The notes under the pieces are model-generated. The model was not told where the DNA came from, searched no databases, and was given only the letters and a program-made list of their open reading frames with translations. A stretch of DNA of 64,000 bases, taken from positions 89,038 to 153,037 of the forward strand of contig NZ_JAMOIM010000008.1 of the NCBI RefSeq assembly GCF_026130545.1, read 5' to 3'. The translations under genes were made by a program, and so were the position numbers. Origin of the DNA: Lichenifustis flavocetrariae (GTDB taxonomy: Bacteria; Pseudomonadota; Alphaproteobacteria; Rhizobiales; Beijerinckiaceae). Positions 1 through 7,880 of the stretch are shown piece by piece; position 1 is the first letter of the stretch; each line of letters begins with the position of its first letter.

Positions 1-1
1 G

Positions 2-484
2 ATTGAGGTGCCGATCGGCGGCGAGCCCATCAAATACGAGATGGACAAAGCCTCCGGTGCCCTCACGGTCGATCGCTTCCTCTACACGGCGATGCGCTAT
101 CCTGGAAACTATGGCTTCATCCCCCACACCTTGTCGGATGACGGCGATCCCTGCGATGTGATCGTGGCAAACACCCGCGCCATCATTCCGGGTGCCGTCA
201 TGGCATGCCGCGTTGTCGGCGCCCTGATGATGGAAGATGAGGCGGGGATCGACGAGAAGATCATCGCGGTCCCCACCACCAAGCTCACGCGCCGCTACGA
301 GAATGTGAAGAACTATACGGATCTACCCAACATCACGATCGAGCAGATCGAGCATTTCTTCACCCACTACAAGGATCTCGAGCCCGGCAAATGGGTCAAG
401 ATCGTCCGGTGGTGCGATGCGGCTGAGGCCAAGGAGCTGATCACCGCGGGGCTTGAACGCGCCAAGGCTGCCAAGAAGGGCTGA
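2..484 (+). CDS. ppa: Inorganic pyrophosphatase, 5'-truncated by window edge
   Basis: This is a soluble family I inorganic pyrophosphatase, which hydrolyses PPi from biosynthetic reactions to phosphate in the cytosol. The reading frame is open to the first base of the window. It starts at [16 protein letters not shown], which in complete homologues follows about 18-20 more residues, so the true start lies upstream; the GTG at 8 is internal. The metal-binding signature DDGDPCD and the typical [11 protein letters not shown] and NYTDLPNI segments are present. A hairpin follows the stop codon, which suggests that the gene ends its own transcript before the respiratory and transhydrogenase genes. 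Confidence 0.96.
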   Translation: MEVPIGGEPIKYEMDKASGALTVDRFLYTAMRYPGNYGFIPHTLSDDGDPCDVIVANTRAIIPGAVMACRVVGALMMEDEAGIDEKIIAVPTTKLTRRYENVKNYTDLPNITIEQIEHFFTHYKDLEPGKWVKIVRWCDAAEAKELITAGLERAKAAKKG

Positions 485-506
485 CGGCAACCTCCGCTCA
501 GGCCAA

Positions 507-531
507 CGTGGCGCCCCACCAACGCGCCACG
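507..531 (+). terminator. Hairpin after ppa, candidate terminator
   Basis: CGTGGCGC (507-514) and GCGCCACG (524-531) form a perfect 8-bp stem with a 9-base loop, 22 bases after the ppa stop. It is followed by ATTT and AT-rich sequence but no long T run. It may be a weak intrinsic terminator. Confidence 0.45.
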
Positions 532-608
532 ATTTCAGCACAATATTTGATCCAGCGGGCGGGATGCGCTAAAGGCCTAATCAGCCAAACCCGTCCAGGA
601 CTGTTCAA

Positions 609-758
609 ATGGCCGATGCCGACCATATGCCGATGCACAGCAGCTATATGGATTACGCCGAGCATGAGCGAACGTATCGGGGTTTCACCTTTGCGGCCAA
701 ATGGGGCACGGCGGTCATCGCCGGGATCATCATCCTCCTTGCCATCTTTTTAGTCTGA
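609..758 (+). CDS. aa3-type cytochrome c oxidase subunit IV-like peptide
   Basis: This 49-residue protein has a short polar N-terminus (MADADHMPMHSSYMDYAEHE) and one C-terminal transmembrane helix (about residues 33-49, AVIAGIIILLAIFLV). This matches the bacterial aa3 oxidase subunit IV family (COX4_pro_2), including the conserved MDYxEHExTY and KWGT segments. The protein is a small inner-membrane accessory of the haem-copper oxidase. In many Hyphomicrobiales it is encoded just ahead of pntAA, as here, 92 bases upstream. The family assignment is from motif recall; the role in the oxidase complex is inferred from the family. Confidence 0.8.
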   Translation: MADADHMPMHSSYMDYAEHERTYRGFTFAAKWGTAVIAGIIILLAIFLV

Positions 759-850
759 CGTGGACGGCCGGCGAACGCCGGCACTTGCTGACAACAGGGC
801 TGCGGCGCTCTTCTGAGCGAGGCTGAAAATCCTGGACAGCTGGAGGAAAC

Positions 851-1984
851 ATGCGCATTGCGGTGCCGAGCGAGACGGACCCGGCGGAGCCTCGGGTCGC
901 CATCACCCCCGACATGGTTCGCAAATATATAGGGATTGGCGCCGAGGTCGTGGTGCAGTCCGGTGCGGGCCTCAAGGCCGGTATCCGGGATGCGGATTTC
1001 GAGGCGGCCGGTGCGAAGATCGCTCCGTCGGGGGTCCTTGAAGGCGCTGACGTCGTGCTGCGGGTCCGCCGTCCCGCCGCTGATGATCTGACGGGCTTGA
1101 AGCCCGGTGCCCTGGTCCTGGCCATCATGGATCCCTATGGTCAAGAAGCGGCGCTCCAGGCTTTGGCCGGATCGGGCGCCACTGCCTTCGCCATGGAGCT
1201 CATGCCGCGCATCACGCGCGCCCAGGTCATGGATGTTCTCTCCAGCCAGGCCAACCTCGCCGGCTACCGCGTCGTGATCGACGCCGCCGAGCAATATGGC
1301 CGCGCATTTCCGATGATGATGACGGCGGCTGGCACAGTGCCGGCCGCCAGGGTTTTCATCATGGGTGTCGGCGTTGCAGGCCTTCAGGCGATCGCCACGG
1401 CGCGTCGCCTCGGCGCCATCGTGACGGCCACCGACGTGCGCCCCGCCACGAAGGAACAGGTCGAATCGCTCGGAGCGAAATTCATCGCGGTCGAGGACGA
1501 GGAGTTCAAACAGGCCGAAACGTCAGGCGGCTACGCCAAGGAAATGTCGGACGCCTACAAGGCCAAGCAGGCGACGTTGGTCGCAGCCCACATTGCCAAG
1601 CAGGACATCGTCATCACGACGGCCTTGATCCCCGGCCGGCCGGCGCCGAAGCTGGTGACCGCCGAAATGGTGCATTCCATGCGGCCGGGCTCCGTGGTGA
1701 TGGATCTCGCGGTCGAGCGAGGCGGCAATTGCGAGTTGTCCCGCCCGGGCGAGGTGGTGGAGATAGAGGGCGTGAAGATCGTCGGCTATCTCAATGTCGC
1801 GGGCCGTCTCGCCGCGACCGCGTCGAGCCTCTATGCCCGCAACCTGTTCGCATTTGTGGAAACGCTGATCGACAAGGACACCAAGTCCCTTCGGGTTGAT
1901 CCGAATGATGAGCTGGTGCGGGCCACCTGTCTCACGCGCGACGGCGCCGTGATCCACCCGAACTTTCTGCCCAAGGTCGCCTGA
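851..1984 (+). CDS. pntAA: NAD(P) transhydrogenase subunit alpha part 1
   Basis: This is the NAD(H)-binding domain I of the proton-translocating transhydrogenase, 377 residues. It begins MRIAVPSETDPAEPRVAITPD, the alanine dehydrogenase/PNT N-terminal signature. The dinucleotide-binding loop (GVGVAGLQAIATARRLGA) lies near residues 170-188, and the RxGGNCELSRPGE region is near the C-terminus. A good ribosome site (GGAGGAAAC) precedes the ATG. As usual in alphaproteobacteria the alpha subunit is split: the membrane part is the next gene. With pntAB and pntB it forms one operon that makes NADPH from NADH at the expense of the proton gradient. Confidence 0.96.
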   Translation: MRIAVPSETDPAEPRVAITPDMVRKYIGIGAEVVVQSGAGLKAGIRDADFEAAGAKIAPSGVLEGADVVLRVRRPAADDLTGLKPGALVLAIMDPYGQEAALQALAGSGATAFAMELMPRITRAQVMDVLSSQANLAGYRVVIDAAEQYGRAFPMMMTAAGTVPAARVFIMGVGVAGLQAIATARRLGAIVTATDVRPATKEQVESLGAKFIAVEDEEFKQAETSGGYAKEMSDAYKAKQATLVAAHIAKQDIVITTALIPGRPAPKLVTAEMVHSMRPGSVVMDLAVERGGNCELSRPGEVVEIEGVKIVGYLNVAGRLAATASSLYARNLFAFVETLIDKDTKSLRVDPNDELVRATCLTRDGAVIHPNFLPKVA

Positions 1985-2031
1985 CACAAAACGACTCGGA
2001 TCAACGGGTTTGAACAAGGGGAAACGCCAGC

Positions 2032-2484
2032 ATGGCCATCGCTGAAACGCCCGACGACATCTACCATCGGGCGCAGGCTGCGGCCGACGCCGCACAGCAT
2101 GCCGCCGATGTCGCGCATGCCTATGCGATGCAACTCGGCGAGATGGCGGGTGGTGCCGTGCATGCCGCGAGTGGCGGTGCGGTCGATCCCTTCGTGCTTC
2201 GTCTGGCGATCTTCGCAATGGCGGTCTTCGTCGGTTATTATGTCGTGTGGTCGGTGACGCCCGCCCTGCACACGCCGCTCATGTCGGTGACCAACGCCAT
2301 CTCGTCCGTGATCGTAGTCGGCGCGCTGCTCCTCATCGATGTTCCGATCATCCCGGGCCATGAGGCCGGCGCGTGGGCGGCTCGGCTCTTCGGCTTCATC
2401 GCTTTGATCCTCGCGACCGTGAACATCTTCGGTGGCTTTCTGGTCACCGAGCGGATGTTGTCGATGTACAAGAAGAAGGGCTGA
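2032..2484 (+). CDS. pntAB: NAD(P) transhydrogenase subunit alpha part 2
   Basis: This 150-residue membrane subunit has an Ala/His-rich cytosolic N-terminus (about residues 1-60). Hydrophobic segments follow ([58 protein letters not shown]). The phrase [18 protein letters not shown] is characteristic of the PntA membrane domain. It lies 47 bases after pntAA and 5 bases before pntB. It forms part of the proton channel (domain II) together with the N-terminal half of PntB. The N-terminal extension is longer than the roughly 100-residue core seen in some homologues. Confidence 0.95.
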   Translation: MAIAETPDDIYHRAQAAADAAQHAADVAHAYAMQLGEMAGGAVHAASGGAVDPFVLRLAIFAMAVFVGYYVVWSVTPALHTPLMSVTNAISSVIVVGALLLIDVPIIPGHEAGAWAARLFGFIALILATVNIFGGFLVTERMLSMYKKKG

Positions 2485-2489
2485 GCGCG

Positions 2490-3893
2490 ATGAGCGACAA
2501 TATCGCGGTCCTTCTCTATCTCGTTTCCGGCATCCTGTTTATTCTGGCCCTGCGCGGGCTCTCGTCGCCCGCCACTTCGCGTCAGGGTAACAGATTCGGT
2601 ATGTTCGGCATGGGCCTCGCGGTCCTGACGACGCTGATCAACCGGCCCCCTGCTGATTTCGGAGCTTTCCTTCTGGTGCTGATCGGTGTCGCGGCCGGCG
2701 GCTCTATCGGCGCGTGGCGGGCCCGCACCGTGCAGATGACGGCTATGCCGCAACTCGTGGCGCTGTTCCACGCGCTCGTGGGGCTCGCGGCCGTGGTGGT
2801 CGCGGCGGGCGCATTGTATGCGCCACAAGCTTTCGGCATCGGAGAGCCAGGTGCCATCCATGGCCCCAGCCTCATCGAAATGTCTCTCGGGGCCGCAATC
2901 GGGGCGCTCACCTTCACGGGCTCGATCATCGCCTTCGCCAAGCTCGACGGCCGCATGTCGGGCAAGCCCATCATGTTGCCGCAGAGGCACCTCATCAACA
3001 TCGCGCTCGCCGCGGCGCTCGTGGTGCTGATCGCCGTTTTCTACAGCACGGCCAGTCCGCTCGCGTTCTGGCTCATCGTGATCGATGCCCTCGTGCTTGG
3101 CATCCTCCTCATCATCCCGATCGGCGGCGCCGACATGCCGGTCGTGGTGTCGATGTTGAACTCCTATTCGGGCTGGGCTGCGGCCGGGATCGGCTTCACG
3201 CTCGGCAATCTGGCGTTGATCATCACCGGAGCGCTCGTCGGCTCGTCAGGTGCGATCCTGAGCTACATCATGTGCAAGGCGATGAACCGCTCTTTCGTCT
3301 CCGTGATCCTCGGTGGCTTCGGGGGCGATACGTCGGCCGCAGGGGCGGGTGTCGTCGAGACGCGGCCGGTGAAGCAGGGGTCCGCCGAGGATGCCGCCTA
3401 CATCATGAAAAACGCCGGCAAGGTCATCATCGTGCCGGGCTACGGCATGGCTGTCGCGCAGGCTCAGCATGCGTTGCGTGAGATGGCCGATCTGCTCAAG
3501 GCGGAAGGCGTCGATGTCAAATATGCCATTCATCCGGTGGCGGGCCGCATGCCGGGCCACATGAACGTGCTCCTCGCCGAGGCCAACGTACCCTATGACG
3601 AGGTGTTCGAGCTCGAAGACATCAACTCGGAATTCGCGCAGGCCGACGTGGCCTTCGTGATCGGCGCCAATGACGTCACGAACCCGGCCGCCAAGACCGA
3701 CAAAGCGTCGCCGATCTATGGCATGCCGATCCTCGACGTCGAAAAGGCCAAGACGGTGCTGTTTATCAAGCGTGGTATGGCGGCCGGCTACGCGGGCGTG
3801 GAAAACGAGCTGTTCTTCCGCGACAATACGATGATGCTCTTCGCCGACGCCAAGAAGATGGTGGAGAACATCGTCAAGGGACTGGGCCACTAA
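2490..3893 (+). CDS. pntB: NAD(P) transhydrogenase subunit beta
   Basis: This 467-residue subunit has a membrane domain with many helices in roughly the first 270 residues. The NADP(H)-binding domain III follows, with the GKVIIVPGYGMAVAQAQHAL loop near residue 309 and the VIGANDVTNPAA and FIKRGMAAGYAGVENELFF segments. I start it at the ATG at 2490, five bases after the pntAB stop; the frame is open further upstream, but that stretch lies inside pntAB. The gene completes the pntAA-pntAB-pntB operon, and the length matches the family. Confidence 0.96.
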   Translation: MSDNIAVLLYLVSGILFILALRGLSSPATSRQGNRFGMFGMGLAVLTTLINRPPADFGAFLLVLIGVAAGGSIGAWRARTVQMTAMPQLVALFHALVGLAAVVVAAGALYAPQAFGIGEPGAIHGPSLIEMSLGAAIGALTFTGSIIAFAKLDGRMSGKPIMLPQRHLINIALAAALVVLIAVFYSTASPLAFWLIVIDALVLGILLIIPIGGADMPVVVSMLNSYSGWAAAGIGFTLGNLALIITGALVGSSGAILSYIMCKAMNRSFVSVILGGFGGDTSAAGAGVVETRPVKQGSAEDAAYIMKNAGKVIIVPGYGMAVAQAQHALREMADLLKAEGVDVKYAIHPVAGRMPGHMNVLLAEANVPYDEVFELEDINSEFAQADVAFVIGANDVTNPAAKTDKASPIYGMPILDVEKAKTVLFIKRGMAAGYAGVENELFFRDNTMMLFADAKKMVENIVKGLGH

Positions 3894-4005
3894 GGGGCGT
3901 CGTCCTCCGCACGTGAGACGTCTGCAGCGAGGCATCGGTAAGCGGGGACGAGCCGGCTCAGTCGCCTCTCGATGGCTTCGGAACGCGGCTGATGCTGGCC
4001 GGTCC

Positions 4006-4629
4006 TCAGGGTGAGATCGCGAGCCACAAGGATCGCGAGGCCAGGGCCGCCAGAACCACGGCGGCAGCCATCCCGCCGGAGCGGCGGCAGAACGGAGGCC
4101 AAGCGACGTTCCGTAGCTTGCTTGCCACCAGGCCGAGCGAGGCGAACCACAGTCCAGCCATGAGGAATACGGTGCAGCAGGAGAGCACCATCATGATCCG
4201 CGTGCAGGCGTGACTAAGGAAAAACGCCGCGAAATAGGGCACGGATAGAGGGTGCAGTGCGGCGGCGGCTAGGCCGAGGAGGAAGGGCTCGACGCAGGAA
4301 CGGTGCGCTGGCGGCTCTCGGAGGACCGGCTTTGATCGTGCGAAAGCATAAAGCCGCAATGCCGCGCGGAACATAATAGTGGCGACAAGCACACTCCCGG
4401 CGATGCGAATACCAGCCCCTTGCGGCAGGGCCGCCGCGCTCGATGCCGCGACGGCCGCCGCGAGCGTCGCGCCCGTGGCGACGCCCGCCGCAGCCGTGAT
4501 GGGCTTCAAGGCCGACCGCTCCCCACTGGATTGTAGAACCACGATGGCGTTGGGGCCTGGAATGACCAGCATGCATCCATAGGCGATCGCAAACTGGGTC
4601 AATATCGAAGCGAGATCAGGGTCGATCAT
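4006..4629 (-). CDS. LysE-family exporter
   Basis: This 207-residue, very hydrophobic protein has about six membrane segments. Near the N-terminus it carries the LysE/RhtB hallmark IPGPNAIVVLQ. Members export amino acids or similar small metabolites across the inner membrane; the substrate cannot be read from sequence. I chose the ATG at 4629, which puts IDPDLASILTQF at the N-terminus; an in-frame GTG lies one codon earlier. It is transcribed against pntB and has no obvious operon partner. Confidence 0.7.
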   Translation of the reverse strand: MIDPDLASILTQFAIAYGCMLVIPGPNAIVVLQSSGERSALKPITAAAGVATGATLAAAVAASSAAALPQGAGIRIAGSVLVATIMFRAALRLYAFARSKPVLREPPAHRSCVEPFLLGLAAAALHPLSVPYFAAFFLSHACTRIMMVLSCCTVFLMAGLWFASLGLVASKLRNVAWPPFCRRSGGMAAAVVLAALASRSLWLAISP

Positions 4630-4732
4630 CACGACGTCATTCGCGGCAAGCCGCTCGGGGGACGTCGAATCTGCCCCTCGCGGCATGCGCGTGCACCGAG
4701 GGCCGGGGTTCCTGGGTCGGACAGGGTGCCGC

Positions 4733-4933
4733 TTAGCGGATGCTTTCCACAACCATTGCGAATTCGGTTCTGAAGATCTGGTCGCTGCGACGGTTGAAGG
4801 TGACCGAAAAGGCGGGCTTGCCAAAGGGACGTGGCACCGAAATAGTCACGCCTTGGCCGGCCGCTAAGATCTTGACCATCCGGACCGTTGCTCGCCGTGG
4901 GAACGAATGGGCCATCGGGGTCGTGAGTTTCAA
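4733..4933 (-). CDS. Small hypothetical protein
   Basis: This 66-residue reading frame begins MKLTTPMAHSFPRRATVRMV and ends FRTEFAMVVESIR. I do not recognise it. In its favour are GC-rich third positions and the AT-rich, promoter-like sequence directly upstream of its start (about 4960-5115 on the plus strand). Against it is a competing plus-strand frame over the same bases. No signal peptide, membrane segment or known motif is seen. Treat it as a possible gene only. Confidence 0.4.
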   Translation of the reverse strand: MKLTTPMAHSFPRRATVRMVKILAAGQGVTISVPRPFGKPAFSVTFNRRSDQIFRTEFAMVVESIR

Positions 4934-5681
4934 CTTCCTCGATGTCCTGGAGAGGACCGAAATTAATGGGATAAGCTTGCAAGGGATGAGTTATCTCTGT
5001 AATCATCAGATATACCAATCGAAATAAGCATAGTATTAAGTACAAATTTAACAGAGAGATTTAGATCAAGATCATTTGCGCTGCGTGACGGCGCGAAATT
5101 TTTATTCGAATCTCGAAAATCTTAGCGATCCATCCTCGCCCTCCACATCCACCAAACGGTGGAGGCATTCGAAAATGTATTTGATGGCCGCGAGGCGAAA
5201 TCCCGACGGCGGAGGGATACGAGCGACGATCTGAGCGCCGGTCGACAATGAGCGGAACACGAGACCGGCGGCATGCGACGCTCCAGATGAAGGCTTTGCA
5301 ACGCGCAGAGTTGCCACTGCCGGTCGTCGACCGCGCGATAATCCGACCGATCGGTACAGCGCTGCCGGCAGCCCCGTGCGGCCCTTGCCACCATGACCGA
5401 TGGCAAAGGCAAATGAAGCAACCAGCGCGCGGGTCGCTTTATTCCCGGTGACCCGAAAAATTGTCGTTCCCGCACGACCCGCTCCCGGACCAGGCGGCAA
5501 AGCACGCAAATCCTTGGCGTCCGAACGGACGCGAGCGGAGAGGTGGGTTGCGAGTGATCGGGTTGTAGGGCATCGATCCAGGAGAGAGCTGGTCCATGCT
5601 CGATGTCGGGCTTTGGCGAGGCGCGGCACGATTGCTGCAAAGAGCGGGTGCGGCCCAGCGGCGAAAGGGCACGGAGACCTC
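4934..5681. other. Long stretch without a confident gene; AT-rich part at 4960-5115
   Basis: About 750 bases between the small minus-strand frame and the LuxR gene. The first part (about 4960-5115) is markedly AT-richer than its surroundings and may hold promoters. The rest is GC-rich and carries several overlapping frames on both strands, the longest being minus 5102-5683 (193 codons, Arg/Ala/Pro-rich, no recognisable motif). None shows convincing protein character, and the sequence may include a decayed gene. Confidence 0.5.
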
Positions 5682-6827
5682 ATGAACGGACGCTACCAGT
5701 ATTCGGCGGAGCACCTATCGGAGCTGGTGGGGACGATTTACGACTGCGTCCTGGCGCCAGCGAAATGGACGCAGGCCATTGCGGCGATCGGCGCCGCGTT
5801 CAATTTCCAGAACAGTATCCTGGCGATCAACGGCTTTGACGGGCGGGCCCTGGTCGGGGTGGTTGTCGGGGTCGACGACTATTGGTTGTCGCGTATGCTG
5901 AACTACGGGACGGCGGTGACCGATGGCTGGGGTGGCATGGAGAGGATCGCGCAATATCCTCTCGAAGAGCCGATCGTGCTGTCGCGCGCCATGCCGTCCC
6001 TAGATCTGGATCGCAACCCGTACTTCGTCGAATGGGCGCGGCCGCAAGGCATCATCGATGCCGTCGCGGTCGGTTTGGAGCGCAATGCGGTCGCCGTCTC
6101 CAACCTGTCGCTCGGCCGACACGAAAGCGCCGGGGCGGTGAGCGATGCTGAAATCGACTCGTTGCGGGTGCTGGCGCCGCACCTCCGTCGGGCCGTGGCC
6201 ATCAGCCAGGTCCTGGAACTGAAGACGATCGAAGCGTCGACATTCGGCGCGACCTTGGACACGCTCAGTTCGGCGATTCTGATCGTCGACGTCGACACTC
6301 GCTGTCTCCACGCCAACGACGCCGCGAAGGCCATGCTGGATAAGAGAGACCCGATCGCACTTCGGGATGGCGAACTCGTCTTGCAGAGCAAGGCTGGAAC
6401 CCTCGCTTTGAACGAGGCGGTGCGCAACGCGGCGACGACAATGTTGACGTCGCGATCGCGAGGCGCCGGCATTCCCACGACCGGTGAGAACGGCAGCCCG
6501 GTGGTTCTCCATGTCATGCCGCTGCATCGTCCGGAGCTCTCCCGGCCGATCAGCCGGCACGCTGTGGCAGCGGTGTTCGTGTCACCCTCCGCGTCTCCAC
6601 CACAAATGCCCGCCGATGCTCTTTCCCTGCTCTACGCACTGACCCCCGCCGAAACGCGCGTCTTCGAAATGCTGGTCGGCGGCCAGACGCAGAGCAATAT
6701 TTCGTCGACCCTCGGGCTTGCGGTCAGCACGGTCAAAACGCACCTGCTGCGAATCTTTGAGAAGACCGGTACAAAGCGCCAGGCCGACCTGATCAAGCTG
6801 GCAAGCTCGCTCTCCGCGCCTCTCTGA
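5682..6827 (+). CDS. LuxR-type transcriptional regulator
   Basis: This 381-residue regulator has a C-terminal LuxR helix-turn-helix at about residues 318-372 (LTPAETRVFEMLVGG, then LAVSTVKTHLLRIFEKTGTKRQADLIKL). The roughly 310 residues before it resemble the PAS/GAF-like sensory region of stand-alone LuxR proteins, with no receiver domain and no membrane segment. The frame stays open upstream to 5400, but the homologous-looking protein starts at the ATG at 5682. It ends 100 bases before the flavin reductase/hydroxyisourate genes on the same strand, so control of those ureide genes is possible but unproven. Confidence 0.8.
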   Translation: MNGRYQYSAEHLSELVGTIYDCVLAPAKWTQAIAAIGAAFNFQNSILAINGFDGRALVGVVVGVDDYWLSRMLNYGTAVTDGWGGMERIAQYPLEEPIVLSRAMPSLDLDRNPYFVEWARPQGIIDAVAVGLERNAVAVSNLSLGRHESAGAVSDAEIDSLRVLAPHLRRAVAISQVLELKTIEASTFGATLDTLSSAILIVDVDTRCLHANDAAKAMLDKRDPIALRDGELVLQSKAGTLALNEAVRNAATTMLTSRSRGAGIPTTGENGSPVVLHVMPLHRPELSRPISRHAVAAVFVSPSASPPQMPADALSLLYALTPAETRVFEMLVGGQTQSNISSTLGLAVSTVKTHLLRIFEKTGTKRQADLIKLASSLSAPL

Positions 6828-6927
6828 CGATTGGTCCTGCGTCTCCCACTTCTGCCACGGAAAGCCTCCAGAGCATTGACGCGCCACGTATCCTCAGGCC
6901 ACCTTCACCTCGCAAAGGGAGGGCCTG

Positions 6928-7506
6928 ATGAGCTTGACGATCCCGATTATTCTGGGGACGGTTCGAGAGGGCCGGCAAGGCCTGCGTGCGGCCCGCTTTA
7001 TGATGCGGCGGCTCACGGAAGCGGGCCACGCCGCGCCGCTCGTCGATCCCGCCGAACTGCAATTGCCGCTGCTCCAACGCATGTACAAAGAATATCCGGC
7101 CGGAGCGGCGCCCGAGCCGCTTGAGCGGTTGGCTCAGTTGTATCGCCGTGCCGATGCCTTCGTGGTCGTGTCAGCGGAATACAACCACTCCATCCCGCCC
7201 GCTCTCTCCAACACGCTGGACCATTTTCTGGAGGAGTATTTCTGGCGTCCGAGCGGGATCGTCTGCTATTCGGCGGGCCGATACGGCGGCGTGCGTGCGG
7301 CGATGCAATTGCGGGCCATGCTGGGTGAACTCGGGACACCGAGCATCCCCTCGCTGCTGCCGATCCCCGAAATCGGAAAAGCCCTGGACCAGGAAGGTCA
7401 TGCGAGCGACGCCCGCCTCGATCAGTCCGCGACGCGGTTCATCGCTGAGCTCGTCTGGTATGCGGAGGCGCTGCGTCGGCAGCGGGCCGAAGGTACCCCT
7501 TATTGA
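6928..7506 (+). CDS. NADPH-dependent FMN reductase family protein
   Basis: This 192-residue flavodoxin-fold protein has an N-terminal IILGTVREGRQGLRAARFM, which corresponds to the FMN-phosphate loop, and a SAEYNHSIPPALSNTLDHF segment typical of NADPH-dependent FMN reductases. It would reduce flavin or quinones in the cytosol. It lies 12 bases ahead of the 5-hydroxyisourate hydrolase gene, so the two are probably cotranscribed. The position suggests it could supply reduced flavin to, or substitute for part of, a urate-oxidising step; no uricase gene is visible here. Confidence 0.85.
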   Translation: MSLTIPIILGTVREGRQGLRAARFMMRRLTEAGHAAPLVDPAELQLPLLQRMYKEYPAGAAPEPLERLAQLYRRADAFVVVSAEYNHSIPPALSNTLDHFLEEYFWRPSGIVCYSAGRYGGVRAAMQLRAMLGELGTPSIPSLLPIPEIGKALDQEGHASDARLDQSATRFIAELVWYAEALRRQRAEGTPY

Positions 7507-7518
7507 AAAGGATCAGCC

Positions 7519-7875
7519 ATGCCGCGCCTGTCTACCCACGTGCTCGACACAGCGCAGGGTCGTCCTGCCGCGGGGGTCACTCTGGTGCTCTCCCGTTTCG
7601 AGGATGGACGGCATCGCACCGTCCTGTGCGACACGAAGACCAATCAGGATGGCCGCACCGACACGCCTCTGCTCGAAGGTGACGCCTTCAAGGTCGGCCA
7701 GTACGAGATCGCGTTTCACGTCGGCCCTTATTTCCGAGCGCAAGGCCTGACCCTCCCCGAACCTCCCTTCCTCGATGTCGTTCCCCTGCGCTTCGGCATC
7801 GCCGACCCTCACGGCCATTATCATGTCCCGCTCCTGGTCTCGCCCTGGAGCTATTCCACCTATCGGGGAAGCTGA
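7519..7875 (+). CDS. uraH: 5-Hydroxyisourate hydrolase
   Basis: This is a 118-residue transthyretin-like hydrolase that converts 5-hydroxyisourate, the product of urate oxidation, to OHCU. It begins MPRLSTHVLDTAQGRPA, with the conserved His at residue 7, contains the HGHYHVPLL segment, and ends in the diagnostic YRGS tetrapeptide. It sits between the flavin reductase and the allantoinase/decarboxylase fusion with spacings of 12 and 5 bases, so the three form a tight purine-catabolic operon. Confidence 0.95.
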   Translation: MPRLSTHVLDTAQGRPAAGVTLVLSRFEDGRHRTVLCDTKTNQDGRTDTPLLEGDAFKVGQYEIAFHVGPYFRAQGLTLPEPPFLDVVPLRFGIADPHGHYHVPLLVSPWSYSTYRGS

Positions 7876-7880
7876 CCCGC

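Noticed and set aside
5102..5683. Minus-strand frame of 193 codons upstream of and overlapping the LuxR start
   Set aside because: It has low-complexity Arg/Ala/Pro composition, no motif and no ribosome site that I can see; kept only as part of the gap description.
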